Shown here: piece after piece, positions 8,118 to 16,955 of the stretch
Numbering within the stretch: the stretch's first letter is position 1
Layout of the letters: each line of letters starts with the position of its first letter
DNA from: Thiomicrorhabdus marina
Lineage (GTDB): Bacteria > Pseudomonadota > Gammaproteobacteria > Thiomicrospirales > Thiomicrospiraceae
Assembly (NCBI RefSeq): GCF_017571465.1
Contig: NZ_JAGETV010000022.1
Span: forward strand, 1-42,221
Length of the DNA: 42,221 bases
Direction of reading: 5' to 3'
Made by a program: the position numbers and the translations under genes
Notes under the pieces: generated by a model
Told to the model about the DNA's origin: nothing
The model's database searches: none
The model's input: only the letters and a program-made list of their open reading frames with translations

Positions 8118-9671
8118 ATGCCGTTTTCTCGCCTTAACCTTCGTCTTTCTATTCGAACTCGCTTGTTCATTCTATTGTTATTATTGACAATATTGCCTTT
8201 TCTTGCCTATCGTTTCGCTATCGACTTACACCGAATTATGCTTAATAATCAGGCAATTGTGCAACAACAGACGGTAGAAAACTTAGCCTTGATTTTGGAG
8301 AATCGTACCGATTTATGGGCATTGCAAATCCAATCGGGCAAACCAACGCGCTTGGCGCATTTAAACTTAAACAAATCGGTATTATGGGTAGTAAACGAAT
8401 ATGGGCAAACCACTTATGTGGTCGGCAAATTACCAGACAAAGACGAGCATCTTAACAACGATTTTTTTACCACTTCCGGTAAATTACTGATAAAAACCCT
8501 CGCGACATTTTTACCCTACTCTCTGCCCTATCCGTATCCGCAAAGTTCAAAGCCGGAAATCACTCTAATCCAAAACTCGCTCAACGGCCAGACGCTGCAA
8601 CAGTACAGAATGGACAGCAATAATGAGCCTATTTCGCTTATGTCAGCCACGCCCCTATTGATACAAAACCGAATTATCGGCAGCCTTGTTCTTGAACAGC
8701 GCATGGAAACACTCTTCAGTGAAAGCTTGGATTATTTTTATAAATTAATTGGCATCGGTGCGACCATTTTCTTTATCGTCATTATTGGCGCAATCTTACA
8801 TACCGCGTCTTTATCTAATCGAATCATACGATTAGACGACGATGTTAAAAAAACATTTGATATAAAAGGTCGCCTAACCCAGTTGGTTTTCCCGGATAGA
8901 AAGGCGCGGGTTTATCAGGATGAATTGTCTGATTTAAGACACCATATTTATGAGATGTTAAAGCAACTTGGCGCTTATGAGCGCTATCTGAAGCAGCTAC
9001 CAAAGACGTTACGCCATGAATTGCATAACCCTTTAAATCGGCTGTCGATGGCACTGAGCTTACTGGAAAAGGAAACCGAGCACCAACAACTTGACTATGC
9101 AAAACACGCTTTAGCACAACTTCGCCAAATTATCGCTTCGCTCTCTGAAGCAACCAGTATTGAAGACAGTCTGCATAATCAGCAACCGGAGGCGTTTCCA
9201 ATCGGTTTGATGCTGCGCCATTATTTAGAAAACAGCATCGTGCTACACCCTGAATACAATCTGAAAACCGAAATACAGGTCAACGACAAAGTTCAAATTT
9301 TAGGTGATGGCTTTATGATTGAACAGATGATGGATAAATTACTGAGCAATGCGCATGATTTTTCCGACGGGCAAATGCCGGTGCAAGTGACAGCAAAAGA
9401 ACTAGCGAACAATATCATATTAAAAATCAATAACTCAGGACCTTCTTTACCAAGTGGTCATGAACAACAAATTTTCGATGGCATGACTTCAATGCGCATA
9501 ATGAACCAAAGTGATCAAGCGCACCTTGGCCTTGGACTCTATATCGTTAAATTAATTGTCGATTTTCACCAAGGACAAGTTCAAGCGGAAAATGCACAGT
9601 TTATCTATGAAGGCAAAATCCTCAATGGTGTCGCCTTCACTATTACCTTGCCAATTTATCAATTAACATAA
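8118..9671 (+). CDS. Membrane sensor histidine kinase, PdsS-like
   Basis: This 517-residue inner-membrane kinase has a first membrane helix at about 13-32, a periplasmic sensor of about 170 residues, a second helix at about 206-228, a HAMP-like linker, a dimerisation/phospho-acceptor domain with His300 in RHELHNPLNRLS, and an ATPase domain with Asn411 (N box), NNSGPSLP in place of the usual acidic G1 box, and HLGLGLYIV (G2). The H-box reads HELHNP instead of HELRTP. The region from the linker through the acceptor helix (DELSDLRHHIYEML, GAYERYLKQLPKTL) resembles the kinase of the proteobacterial dedicated sortase system, but that kinase is longer. It pairs with the regulator gene 79 nt upstream. 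The signal it senses is unknown. A bidirectional terminator follows. Confidence 0.88.
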   Translation: MPFSRLNLRLSIRTRLFILLLLLTILPFLAYRFAIDLHRIMLNNQAIVQQQTVENLALILENRTDLWALQIQSGKPTRLAHLNLNKSVLWVVNEYGQTTYVVGKLPDKDEHLNNDFFTTSGKLLIKTLATFLPYSLPYPYPQSSKPEITLIQNSLNGQTLQQYRMDSNNEPISLMSATPLLIQNRIIGSLVLEQRMETLFSESLDYFYKLIGIGATIFFIVIIGAILHTASLSNRIIRLDDDVKKTFDIKGRLTQLVFPDRKARVYQDELSDLRHHIYEMLKQLGAYERYLKQLPKTLRHELHNPLNRLSMALSLLEKETEHQQLDYAKHALAQLRQIIASLSEATSIEDSLHNQQPEAFPIGLMLRHYLENSIVLHPEYNLKTEIQVNDKVQILGDGFMIEQMMDKLLSNAHDFSDGQMPVQVTAKELANNIILKINNSGPSLPSGHEQQIFDGMTSMRIMNQSDQAHLGLGLYIVKLIVDFHQGQVQAENAQFIYEGKILNGVAFTITLPIYQLT

Positions 9672-9684
9672 AACCACACGCTAC

Positions 9685-9718
9685 AAAAAAGCCAGCTCTA
9701 CCGGCTGGCTCTTCTTTT
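9685..9718. terminator. Bidirectional terminator between the kinase and SPOR genes
   Basis: AGCCAGC (9690-9696) pairs with GCTGGCT (9704-9710), with an A-run on the left and a T-rich run (CTTCTTTT) on the right. It lies between two convergent genes, so it can serve both strands. Confidence 0.85.
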
Positions 9719-9740
9719 AATACCCTTAGAGTCTTTTAAA

Positions 9741-11156
9741 CTAATCAACTCTTTTTAATACCGCCTGAGCAGTACGAATCCAAGGTGCGATACCGAGCGT
9801 ATTTTTCAATTCGCTTGCTAATTTATCAGCCTGTTTACGCTCTGCAAAACTGCCGACAATTAAAACATACATGGTTTTTCCATCACGGAGTTGCGGAATT
9901 AAACGACCCTCTTTAATACCTTTATCTTTTATCATTTTTTCAATAGAAGCAGCTTCTAACATACTCGCTAACTGTAACGTATAGTTGTCGCTTGGTTGTT
10001 CCATTAGCCATTTAACATCACGGCTGTAGTTTTTCTTAGGCTCCGCAACCTTGACATCTGTAGCAATAGTAGGCATTTCCGGTTCGGCTACGTTTTTTTC
10101 AACTGCCGCTTTCGGCTCGGTAATTTCAGGTTCAGAAGGTGCAACTGGAATTTCAATATCCGCGTTACTTTGCTCAGCTTTAACCCGTTCTACATCCGGT
10201 TCAATCGCGATATTTACCGCTGCTTTAAAAGGCCTTACTTCCGGTTTTACCGGCTGTAAATCCTCTGGCGTTGGAGCTGAGTCTTTGAGTGCACTGACGA
10301 CCTTTTCAATTTTCTGCTGTAATAGTTCAGAGCTGTCGACGCTTTGTTCAGCACTGGCTTGTTGAAGGTTTTTCAAATCATTTCGTACCGTGGCTAATTG
10401 CGCTTCAAGTGCAACGATTTGACTCTGCAAACTGCTAATTTTCTGTTGATTTTCATTTGCGCTCGCCAACGTTGCCTCTGCATTTAGCGGCATATCAGCA
10501 ATCTTTTGTTGTAATTCAGCAATAACGTTCTTGTTTGCCTCGCTTTGAGCTTGCATCTCATTTATTTCTTTATGTACGCTGTTATAGCCCATTACCACCA
10601 CCACAAGAATAGTGATAAACAGGCTAAGCATAATCGCAATGCCGGCCATCATTGGCGCTTTATTGCCTTTCGTATTACTGGAAGGTGCATACTCTTGAGC
10701 AGAAAATCCGCTATGGGTATCGGGTTGTCGCATCGATTTATTATTCACTGGATCGGATTCCAAAGAGGCTGTCGTGTTACTAGAAAGATTAATTTGTGCG
10801 ATATCATCGGCAAAATCATCATCAGAAAAAGCTAAGGTATTACCTGGACTAGAATCAAGAATGGCACGACTGTAGGGATCATTATTAACAGAAGGAGTGC
10901 GTAAAGTCTGACCAACTAATGGGATATCGTCATTATTAACCCGATTATGCTGCTCGGTTTCTACCAAGCGTTGTCGAGCATTTTGCAATTGTTGTTCCGC
11001 TTCTAAAGCACTCTGCGGAACGACATCTTCTGCGGCTTTTAACCAATCTTGTAAAGAAGTGTTCGTCGTATCCGTAGACATGGATTTGGCACGACTTTCG
11101 ATTTGTTCTAGAATTTTCGCGCGTTCAGCTTCAAGTTCTGAAATGCTATTAGCCAT
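9741..11156 (-). CDS. DamX-like SPOR-domain membrane protein
   Basis: This is a bitopic inner-membrane protein: about 165 cytoplasmic residues with short coiled-coil segments, one membrane helix (MAGIAIMLSLFITILVVVV, about 20 residues), a periplasmic coiled coil of about 75 residues, a Pro/Glu/Val-rich linker, and a C-terminal SPOR domain of about 85 residues beginning after KWLMEQPSDNYTLQLA. SPOR domains bind peptidoglycan stripped of stem peptides at the division septum, so a role in cell division or septal wall handling is likely, as for DamX and DedD. Two start codons are possible: ATG at 11171 with AGGGA almost touching it, or ATG at 11156 with GGTGA 8 nt upstream, which I prefer. The gene is not in the aroK-aroB-damX context of enterics and stands alone here. 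Confidence 0.85.
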   Translation of the reverse strand: MANSISELEAERAKILEQIESRAKSMSTDTTNTSLQDWLKAAEDVVPQSALEAEQQLQNARQRLVETEQHNRVNNDDIPLVGQTLRTPSVNNDPYSRAILDSSPGNTLAFSDDDFADDIAQINLSSNTTASLESDPVNNKSMRQPDTHSGFSAQEYAPSSNTKGNKAPMMAGIAIMLSLFITILVVVVMGYNSVHKEINEMQAQSEANKNVIAELQQKIADMPLNAEATLASANENQQKISSLQSQIVALEAQLATVRNDLKNLQQASAEQSVDSSELLQQKIEKVVSALKDSAPTPEDLQPVKPEVRPFKAAVNIAIEPDVERVKAEQSNADIEIPVAPSEPEITEPKAAVEKNVAEPEMPTIATDVKVAEPKKNYSRDVKWLMEQPSDNYTLQLASMLEAASIEKMIKDKGIKEGRLIPQLRDGKTMYVLIVGSFAERKQADKLASELKNTLGIAPWIRTAQAVLKRVD

Positions 11157-11291
11157 CGTAAACTTCACCATTCCCTGAGCAAAAGTTGGAGTTTATTGTA
11201 GAATGCTTTTACTGAAAAAGATACTAGGGTCTGTTGACCATTCAAAATGGATTCTGGAACAGCCAACAGCCCCTGATAGCAATGGAGAATA

Positions 11292-11423
11292 ATGACTATG
11301 CCGGATATGTCTAGTGTTGGCGATGCACTGTTAATCACACTTGGGTTTCTTGCGGTTTCAATTACCGTGGTAGCAGGTCTAATGTGGTGGCTTTACAAGG
11401 TATTTCGCAATAAAGACGAATAA
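11292..11423 (+). CDS. Small single-helix membrane protein (43 aa), unknown function
   Basis: An open frame of 43 codons plus TAA starts at ATG 11292, with GGAG 4 nt upstream (a second ATG at 11298 has the same GGAG at 10 nt). The product has a short acidic/polar N-terminus (MTMPDMSSVGD), one hydrophobic helix of about 24 residues (ALLITLGFLAVSITVVAGLM), then WWLYKVFRNKDE. The positive charges after the helix suggest the C-terminus is cytoplasmic. It lies on the plus strand between two minus-strand genes, and no other coding sequence overlaps it. The layout resembles small accessory subunits such as CcoQ or OadG, but I see no family motif and assign no function. Confidence 0.65.
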   Translation: MTMPDMSSVGDALLITLGFLAVSITVVAGLMWWLYKVFRNKDE

Positions 11424-11436
11424 GCTCTCAAGTATT

Positions 11437-11862
11437 TTACGGTTTAATTTCTCCGTTCACATATAACCAATTATCATGCTCATCACGGATAAAATAACTG
11501 GTTTCATGTAATTGTCCGGTTTCTTGTTGTGCAGAAATTTCCAACGGATTTAGGGTAATCTGGTAAGTGGCAACAAACGTCACCCAACCCAAGGAATCTT
11601 TTTTACGCCCCTGTTTTCTGCCGTTAATCGTCAAGCCAGTCCACTGCAAGTTACTTTCAGAATCAAGCTCTTGCGGTGCAGTGCTTGGATGCCATGTACG
11701 TAGCAGATAATCCGCATCTTGTTTTACAAATGCACTATAACGCGAGCGCATAAGTTTTTCTGCCGTCGGTGCTGTTTTTTCCCCTAAATGAAACGGCCGA
11801 CAACATTCACTATAGTCACCACCTGAATCACAGGGACATTTTTCCTTATTCATATACTGCAT
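11437..11862 (-). CDS. ychJ: YchJ family protein with SEC-C zinc motif
   Basis: This 141-residue protein has an N-terminal SEC-C motif, CPCDSGGDYSECCRPFH, whose cysteines and histidine likely bind zinc, followed by the NTF2-like domain of the UPF0225/YchJ family (LMRSRYSAFVKQDADYLLRTWHP is its family signature region). The length is close to E. coli YchJ (152). Its function is not known. Translation could start at the first Met or at the Met three codons later (MNKEKCPC); neither has a strong ribosome site. It follows the MATE gene by 11 nt and is the last gene of the dnaB-alr-nudF-MATE run. The small plus-strand gene 11292-11423 converges on it with a 13-nt gap. Confidence 0.88.
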   Translation of the reverse strand: MQYMNKEKCPCDSGGDYSECCRPFHLGEKTAPTAEKLMRSRYSAFVKQDADYLLRTWHPSTAPQELDSESNLQWTGLTINGRKQGRKKDSLGWVTFVATYQITLNPLEISAQQETGQLHETSYFIRDEHDNWLYVNGEIKP

Positions 11863-11873
11863 TCACTTATGAT

Positions 11874-13268
11874 TTAAGACTGATGTTCTTGCGCCATTTC
11901 AGCGTAAACTTGTGCTTTCTTGGAAATTAGACGCCAAGTCAGCAGAATAGCTGCCAAACCGAGTCCTAGACAAATACCCAACCAGAAGCCATACACGCCC
12001 ATCGGCTCGACCAACCAATCGGTTAAACTTAATATATAACCCAAACCTAGGCCAATCAGCCAATAACTTAAAAAGGTCACCCACATCGTAATATGAGTAT
12101 CGTGGAAGCCACGTAAAATGCCTGCACAAGCAACTTGAATGGCGTCAAATAATTGATAACCGGCAGCAAAAATCATCAAGATAATTGCAATGGAAATGAC
12201 GGCCATATCCTCTGAATATAAAGAGGTAATTTGTTCTCTCCATATATAAGTGTTAATTGCCAAGATTAAACCAAGTATCACCGCATACACCAATGCGGCT
12301 TTCAATAACAAATGCATGTGCGCAATATTGCCACTGCCATAAACTTGCCCGACTCGAACTGTTAGCGCCAATCCCCAGCTCAAAGGCAACATAAACAGCA
12401 ATGAAGTAACGCTAATGGCAATCTGTTGTGCAGCGATAACATCCGTACCTAACGGCGCAACAAACAAAGCAATCAAGGTGAAAAGGCTCACCTCAAATAA
12501 CAACGCCATCGCATTCGGAACACCAATTTTTAAAATGGGCAATACGCCTTCACGCCACTGACAATGTAAAATTTTATGCCATTGAATAAAGCTTTTGGTA
12601 AGACGATTACGCTGTACATAGATCAACCCAACCACCAGCATAAACCACATAACTAATGCGCTGGCCACACCACAGCCAGCTGCTCCCATCGGTTCTATCG
12701 CACCCCAGCCGAAAATAAAAATCGCATTTAATGGAATATTCAGCAGCAAGGCCACTAGACTAATCCACATGGTTGGCAAGGTTTGCCCGAGACCTTCCCA
12801 GTAAAATCGTAATGCCTGATAAAGCGCAACTGCCGGTAAACCAAAACTGATATAAAACAGATAATCATCCGTTAGTTGGAAGACACGAGGCTCAAGAGAC
12901 AACCAATTGAGGATAAATTGCAGGTTAGCCAATACCAATGCACTGACTATACCAAGCGGCAATGCCAACCAAAGTCCTTGATTTAAAAAACGGCTCACCG
13001 CAACGCTGTCGCCCTTACCGTAAGCTTTGCCAACTAGCGGAGTTATCGCCAATAGCACGCCGGTCGCAAACATAAATATCGGTAATAAAATACTGGTGCC
13101 AAGCCCAATCGCCGCTAAATCCTGAGTACCCGACCAACCCGACATCAGAGTGTCGACCACACCCAAACCGGTCAAAGCGAGCTGTGCCAGTAATATCGGC
13201 CAAGCGAGTTGCCAAAGTTTTTGGGATTCGGCACCGAAACTATGAGTAGCAATGACAGAGTTGGACAA
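11874..13268 (-). CDS. MATE-family multidrug exporter (NorM-like)
   Basis: This 464-residue inner-membrane protein has twelve predicted helices arranged as two six-helix halves, as in NorM. Recognisable family segments are WPILLAQLALTGLGVVDTLMSG near the N-terminus, RFYWEGLGQT after helix 4 and the matching second-half segment CAGILRGFHDTHITMWV. Members export cationic drugs or metabolites in exchange for Na+ or H+; the substrate here is unknown. The only start before helix 1 is TTG at 13268, with AAGAG about 10 nt upstream. It sits 49 nt after the small membrane gene 13318-13701 and 11 nt before ychJ, in the same transcriptional direction. Confidence 0.93.
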   Translation of the reverse strand: MSNSVIATHSFGAESQKLWQLAWPILLAQLALTGLGVVDTLMSGWSGTQDLAAIGLGTSILLPIFMFATGVLLAITPLVGKAYGKGDSVAVSRFLNQGLWLALPLGIVSALVLANLQFILNWLSLEPRVFQLTDDYLFYISFGLPAVALYQALRFYWEGLGQTLPTMWISLVALLLNIPLNAIFIFGWGAIEPMGAAGCGVASALVMWFMLVVGLIYVQRNRLTKSFIQWHKILHCQWREGVLPILKIGVPNAMALLFEVSLFTLIALFVAPLGTDVIAAQQIAISVTSLLFMLPLSWGLALTVRVGQVYGSGNIAHMHLLLKAALVYAVILGLILAINTYIWREQITSLYSEDMAVISIAIILMIFAAGYQLFDAIQVACAGILRGFHDTHITMWVTFLSYWLIGLGLGYILSLTDWLVEPMGVYGFWLGICLGLGLAAILLTWRLISKKAQVYAEMAQEHQS

Positions 13269-13317
13269 GCTTAGGATGCTCTTCTAAAAGTAGGGTAAGA
13301 AAAAATGCGGATCAGAG

Positions 13318-13701
13318 TTATTTTGATGATTTGTCATCATCTTGCGGTTTCTGCCAGTAATCTTTACCAAATTGAGATTCCGCTTCTTCAATTAATTGCT
13401 CTTGATCTTCAGACGGAACCGCTTCATCTGGGACTTGTTCGACTAGCATCGGGAAGGCAAAGATGCAGATGACTTTGGCTGTCCAATAAACCATCGCATA
13501 GATAACAATCGCTAGAGCCAGAACCAGAGGCAATCCAAACACTAAGTCAACCAGCATGGCATGACCGGCAAAAATCTTACCGACTAGCTCTTTCTCTATA
13601 AAAGCGAATTCCAACCAAAACAAAACCGCCAACCAGCTTAAGGCAAGCATCCACGGATTAAATTTAGGGTGAAAGCGGGTATTACGAAATAGGCACAACA
13701 T
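13318..13701 (-). CDS. Small membrane protein of unknown function (127 aa)
   Basis: I do not recognise this protein. It has a basic N-terminus, a hydrophobic helix at about 17-34 (PWMLALSWLAVLFWLEFAF), a second longer hydrophobic region at about 49-82 that could form one or two helices, and a strongly acidic C-terminal tail of about 40 residues ending DDDKSSK. It begins 15 nt after the nudF stop and precedes the MATE gene, so it is part of the same operon. Codon use and base composition look like its neighbours, with no sign of transfer. Confidence 0.6.
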   Translation of the reverse strand: MLCLFRNTRFHPKFNPWMLALSWLAVLFWLEFAFIEKELVGKIFAGHAMLVDLVFGLPLVLALAIVIYAMVYWTAKVICIFAFPMLVEQVPDEAVPSEDQEQLIEEAESQFGKDYWQKPQDDDKSSK

Positions 13702-13716
13702 ATTGAAATAACGGAT

Positions 13717-14322
13717 TTAATCTGCAAGTTTTTGAAAAAAAAGCCATTGTAAAGCAATCAAGGTGCTCGCGACATTAAATTCACCGTTTAATAATTTCTG
13801 CTTGGCTTCACCAAATGGCATCTTAATGACCCGAATGTCTTCAACATCAGACTCTAGGCCGGCATAATCGGCAACTTGGTCAATATCGACCGCAGAGGCA
13901 TATAGATGTAAAATTTCATCCGAACCACCCGGACTCGGATAAAACTGGCAAATATATTCAGCCGCAGCAATTTCCACTCCGGCCTCTTCCTGAGCTTCGC
14001 GAATCGCCGCTTGTTCAGCCGTTTCGTCTTGATCAATCATGCCCGCAATCGGTTCGATTAACCATGCTTTACTTTCATTATCGGCTTGTAACGCATGGCC
14101 TAAAGCTCCGGCACGACACTGTTCTATCAATACGACCTTCTCTGCTTGCAGATCGTATAACAGTAAAACTGAGGCCTGCCCACGACCAAACAGCTCGCGT
14201 TCAATCGGTATTGTTAAACCGCCGGCATACAAACTATGTTGATAACGCAGTACATCAATTCGGAAGAAACCTTGATAACCACTGCGTCTATCGAGAATTT
14301 TTAACTGTTTACTCTTGGACAT
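13717..14322 (-). CDS. nudF: ADP-ribose pyrophosphatase (Nudix hydrolase)
   Basis: This 201-residue enzyme carries a perfect Nudix box at residues 94-116: Gly94, five residues, Glu100, seven residues, then REAQEEAGV. These acidic residues bind Mg2+ or Mn2+. The flanking RQ-like segment LIEQCRAGAL and the downstream FYPSPGGSDEILHLY fit the NudF/ADP-ribose diphosphatase group, which splits ADP-ribose to AMP and ribose 5-phosphate and removes toxic ADP-ribose; related nucleoside diphosphate sugars remain possible. Its start codon overlaps the final base of the alr stop, so the two are translationally coupled. Confidence 0.9.
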   Translation of the reverse strand: MSKSKQLKILDRRSGYQGFFRIDVLRYQHSLYAGGLTIPIERELFGRGQASVLLLYDLQAEKVVLIEQCRAGALGHALQADNESKAWLIEPIAGMIDQDETAEQAAIREAQEEAGVEIAAAEYICQFYPSPGGSDEILHLYASAVDIDQVADYAGLESDVEDIRVIKMPFGEAKQKLLNGEFNVASTLIALQWLFFQKLAD

Positions 14323-15410
14323 TAATTTCGCACCTCAATAAACGGTACGCGCTGAGTAATACCGGTTAGCAATTCATAACCGATGGTATCCGACCATTCG
14401 GCAACCTCATCAACAGACAACTGCTCATCACCCCACAAAATGGCACGGTCACCAATGCTTACTTCATCAACAAAATGACTTAAATCGACAGTTATCATAT
14501 CCATGGAAACACGGCCAATCATCGGAACTCTGTGCCCATTGACCAAAACCGGCGTGCCATCTTTTGCATGCCGCGGATAACCGTCACCATAACCGACAGC
14601 AATCACACCAATATAGGTATCTTTAGAAGCTTGCCAACGATTACCGTAACCGATGAACTCTCCTTCTTGAACCCATTTAAGTGCAATCACTTGCGACTCC
14701 AAGCGCATCACCGGTTTGAAATCATAAATGCATTTTTTAGGCATACCGGCACCATATAACAGTATTCCGGGGCGTACCCAGTCAAAATGCGTTTCCGGGT
14801 AATGCAAAATTCCAGCGGAATTTGCCAAACTGCGACTGAAATTCCAGTTAGAAGTATGCGCTTCAAAAGATTGAATTTGACGATGAGTAAATTGTTTGAA
14901 TTGTTCTTGCTGCTCATCAGCAACCGCTAAATGGCTCATTAGATTAATTTGATAAGCGTTTGAACTCTGCAATAAGCTCTGCACAACACTCTGCACCGCA
15001 TCAGGATGAAACCCCAAACGATGCATACCAGTATCGATTTTAATCCAGACATTAATCACTGCATCATGACGATGTTCCAACAACCATTCCAGTTGATGTT
15101 GTGAGTGAATAACTAAGTCTAAGCGGTTTTGGATAACTTGCGATAGTTCCGCTGCTGAAAACAGACCCTCAAGAAGAAGAATGCGATGCAAAAAACCTTT
15201 TTGGCGCAATAGTAAAGCTTCATCAATGGAAGCAACCGCAAAGCCGTCTGCCTCGCTTAAGTGCTGCGCCACTCGACAAATATCATGACCATAACCATTT
15301 GCTTTAATTACTGCCAAGATCTTAGAACGAGGCGCTAATTTCTTGATTAAACGAAGGTTATGACCAAGAGAGGGTAAATTGATATAAGCTTTAACCGGAC
15401 GGTAAATCAT
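14322..15410 (-). CDS. alr: Alanine racemase
   Basis: This PLP-dependent enzyme interconverts L- and D-alanine, supplying D-alanine for peptidoglycan. The lysine that holds PLP is in AVIKANGYGHD (residue 36 from the start chosen here), and the catalytic Tyr is in the GYGDGYPR region. The C-terminal beta domain contains RVSMDMITVDL and WGDEQLSVDEVAEW, typical of Alr. The length of about 362 residues fits. An upstream in-frame ATG at 15422 would add four residues but directly abuts its only AAAGG, while the ATG at 15410 has AAGGA 11 nt upstream and gives the usual family N-terminus, so I prefer 15410. It follows dnaB, as in many gammaproteobacteria, and overlaps nudF. Confidence 0.95.
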   Translation of the reverse strand: MIYRPVKAYINLPSLGHNLRLIKKLAPRSKILAVIKANGYGHDICRVAQHLSEADGFAVASIDEALLLRQKGFLHRILLLEGLFSAAELSQVIQNRLDLVIHSQHQLEWLLEHRHDAVINVWIKIDTGMHRLGFHPDAVQSVVQSLLQSSNAYQINLMSHLAVADEQQEQFKQFTHRQIQSFEAHTSNWNFSRSLANSAGILHYPETHFDWVRPGILLYGAGMPKKCIYDFKPVMRLESQVIALKWVQEGEFIGYGNRWQASKDTYIGVIAVGYGDGYPRHAKDGTPVLVNGHRVPMIGRVSMDMITVDLSHFVDEVSIGDRAILWGDEQLSVDEVAEWSDTIGYELLTGITQRVPFIEVRN

Positions 15411-15453
15411 GCCGATAGTCATCCTTTTCTATGGCTTAATGTAGCAGGCTTTA

Positions 15454-16911
15454 TTAATGATCCATGTCAAAGTGGGCATGGTTTTCAAATCGGGTATACT
15501 CGCCGATAAAGGTTAAACGTACAGTGCCTAAAGCACCATTACGGTGTTTACCTAAAATAATTTCAGCGATACCTTTATCCTCAGACTCTTTGTTATACAC
15601 CTCGTCACGATAGATAAAGATAATTAAATCGGCATCCTGCTCAATCGCACCTGATTCACGCAAGTCAGACATTACCGGACGTTTATTCGGGCGTTGTTCC
15701 AGACTACGGTTCAGCTGTGACAGCGCAATAACCGGAATATTCAATTCTTTAGCGAGTGCTTTTAAGCCTCGCGAAATTTCCGAAATTTCGTTTACACGGT
15801 TTTCTGCATTGGCCGAACCGCGCATTAGCTGAAGGTAATCGACAACGACCAGCCCTAAACCCGTGACATGTTTTTCAATATCTTCATGCCCTGCTTCGAC
15901 CGCTTCTTTTCGTTGTTTATCACGGATATCTTTATCGATGCGGCGCGCACGCGCACGCAGCTCGGAAATCATTAAGGCCGGCGTATCGTCAATAAAGACT
16001 TTCGATTTTGACAGGATATTAACCGCTTTATTCAGTTTCGGCCAATCTTCTTGCTCTAACTTACCGGTACGCATACGTCCCGCATCAATTCGACCAATTG
16101 AACTAATCATACGCATCGCCAAGGACTCACCCGGCATCTCCATCGAGAAGACCGCAACCGGCGTTCCATTTTTAGTGGCGATATTTTCTGCCATATTCAT
16201 AGAGAACGTGGTTTTCCCCATTGATGGACGACCGGCAACGATAATCAAATCACCATTCTGTAAACCGGCAGTGATTTCGTCGAATTCAGTTAGATGGGTC
16301 TCTTGGCCTGTGATATGCCCTTCAGTATTAAACAGCTCGTCAATCTTATTCAGCGCCGAACTTAGGAGCATATGCATGTCTTTGTATTGACGCTCTTTCC
16401 CTTCACCATGCTCGGCAATTTCCAAAATTTTGGACTCCGCGATGTCCAAAATTTCACGCACATCTTTACCTTTTGGAAAATACGCCGTTTGCGCGACATC
16501 ATTACTAGCAGCAATCAAATTGCGCAAAATCGCCTTATCGCGAACCAGTTTCGCGTAATACAAGATATTGGTTGCACTGGGTGTATTGCGAACCAAATCG
16601 GCAAGATAGGCTTTATCACCGGCTAATTCAAGATTACCAACGCTTTCTAAATGATTGGAAACTGCCACAAGGTCAAAAGGTTTATTATTACGACTCAGAT
16701 CAATAATCGCATCATAAATAGCTTGATGTTGCTTGGTATAGAAGTCGCCACTGTTCACGATCGTCATCACATCATCCAAGGTTTCATTGGATAACATCAA
16801 ACCAGCCAACACCGACTGTTCACCATCAATAGAATGCGGCGGCACCTTAAAAGGATTATCAGAATCGTTTGCAGTAGAAGTATTGGATTGAGTGGCGGCT
16901 GAAATCTGCAT
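15454..16911 (-). CDS. dnaB: Replicative DNA helicase DnaB
   Basis: This 485-residue protein has the DnaB layout: an N-terminal helical domain (about 20-125, starting at PPHSIDGEQSVLAGLML), a linker helix, and a RecA-like ATPase domain with Walker A GRPSMGKT at 227-234 and Walker B LVVVDYLQLM. The SQLNRSLEQRPNKRPVMSDL and RESGAIEQDAD segments are standard. It forms the hexameric ring that unwinds DNA at the replication fork. No intein or other insertion is present. It is followed 43 nt later by alr. A TATAAT lies 45 nt upstream, so it can be read from its own promoter as well as possibly from the ribosomal operon, which has a terminator in between. Confidence 0.97.
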   Translation of the reverse strand: MQISAATQSNTSTANDSDNPFKVPPHSIDGEQSVLAGLMLSNETLDDVMTIVNSGDFYTKQHQAIYDAIIDLSRNNKPFDLVAVSNHLESVGNLELAGDKAYLADLVRNTPSATNILYYAKLVRDKAILRNLIAASNDVAQTAYFPKGKDVREILDIAESKILEIAEHGEGKERQYKDMHMLLSSALNKIDELFNTEGHITGQETHLTEFDEITAGLQNGDLIIVAGRPSMGKTTFSMNMAENIATKNGTPVAVFSMEMPGESLAMRMISSIGRIDAGRMRTGKLEQEDWPKLNKAVNILSKSKVFIDDTPALMISELRARARRIDKDIRDKQRKEAVEAGHEDIEKHVTGLGLVVVDYLQLMRGSANAENRVNEISEISRGLKALAKELNIPVIALSQLNRSLEQRPNKRPVMSDLRESGAIEQDADLIIFIYRDEVYNKESEDKGIAEIILGKHRNGALGTVRLTFIGEYTRFENHAHFDMDH

Positions 16912-16955
16912 ACGCGTAGCGTGAACCTATTCGTGAGCTATTTAAAGGAAGAATT

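Noticed and set aside
10051-10365. A 104-codon frame opposite the SPOR protein gene
   Set aside because: It is the complement of the Pro/Glu/Val-rich linker, has a biased Ser/Ala composition typical of an antisense shadow, and has no ribosome site.
15863-16390. A 175-codon plus-strand frame opposite dnaB
   Set aside because: It lies fully inside the dnaB ATPase domain on the opposite strand, and its composition follows from dnaB codons.
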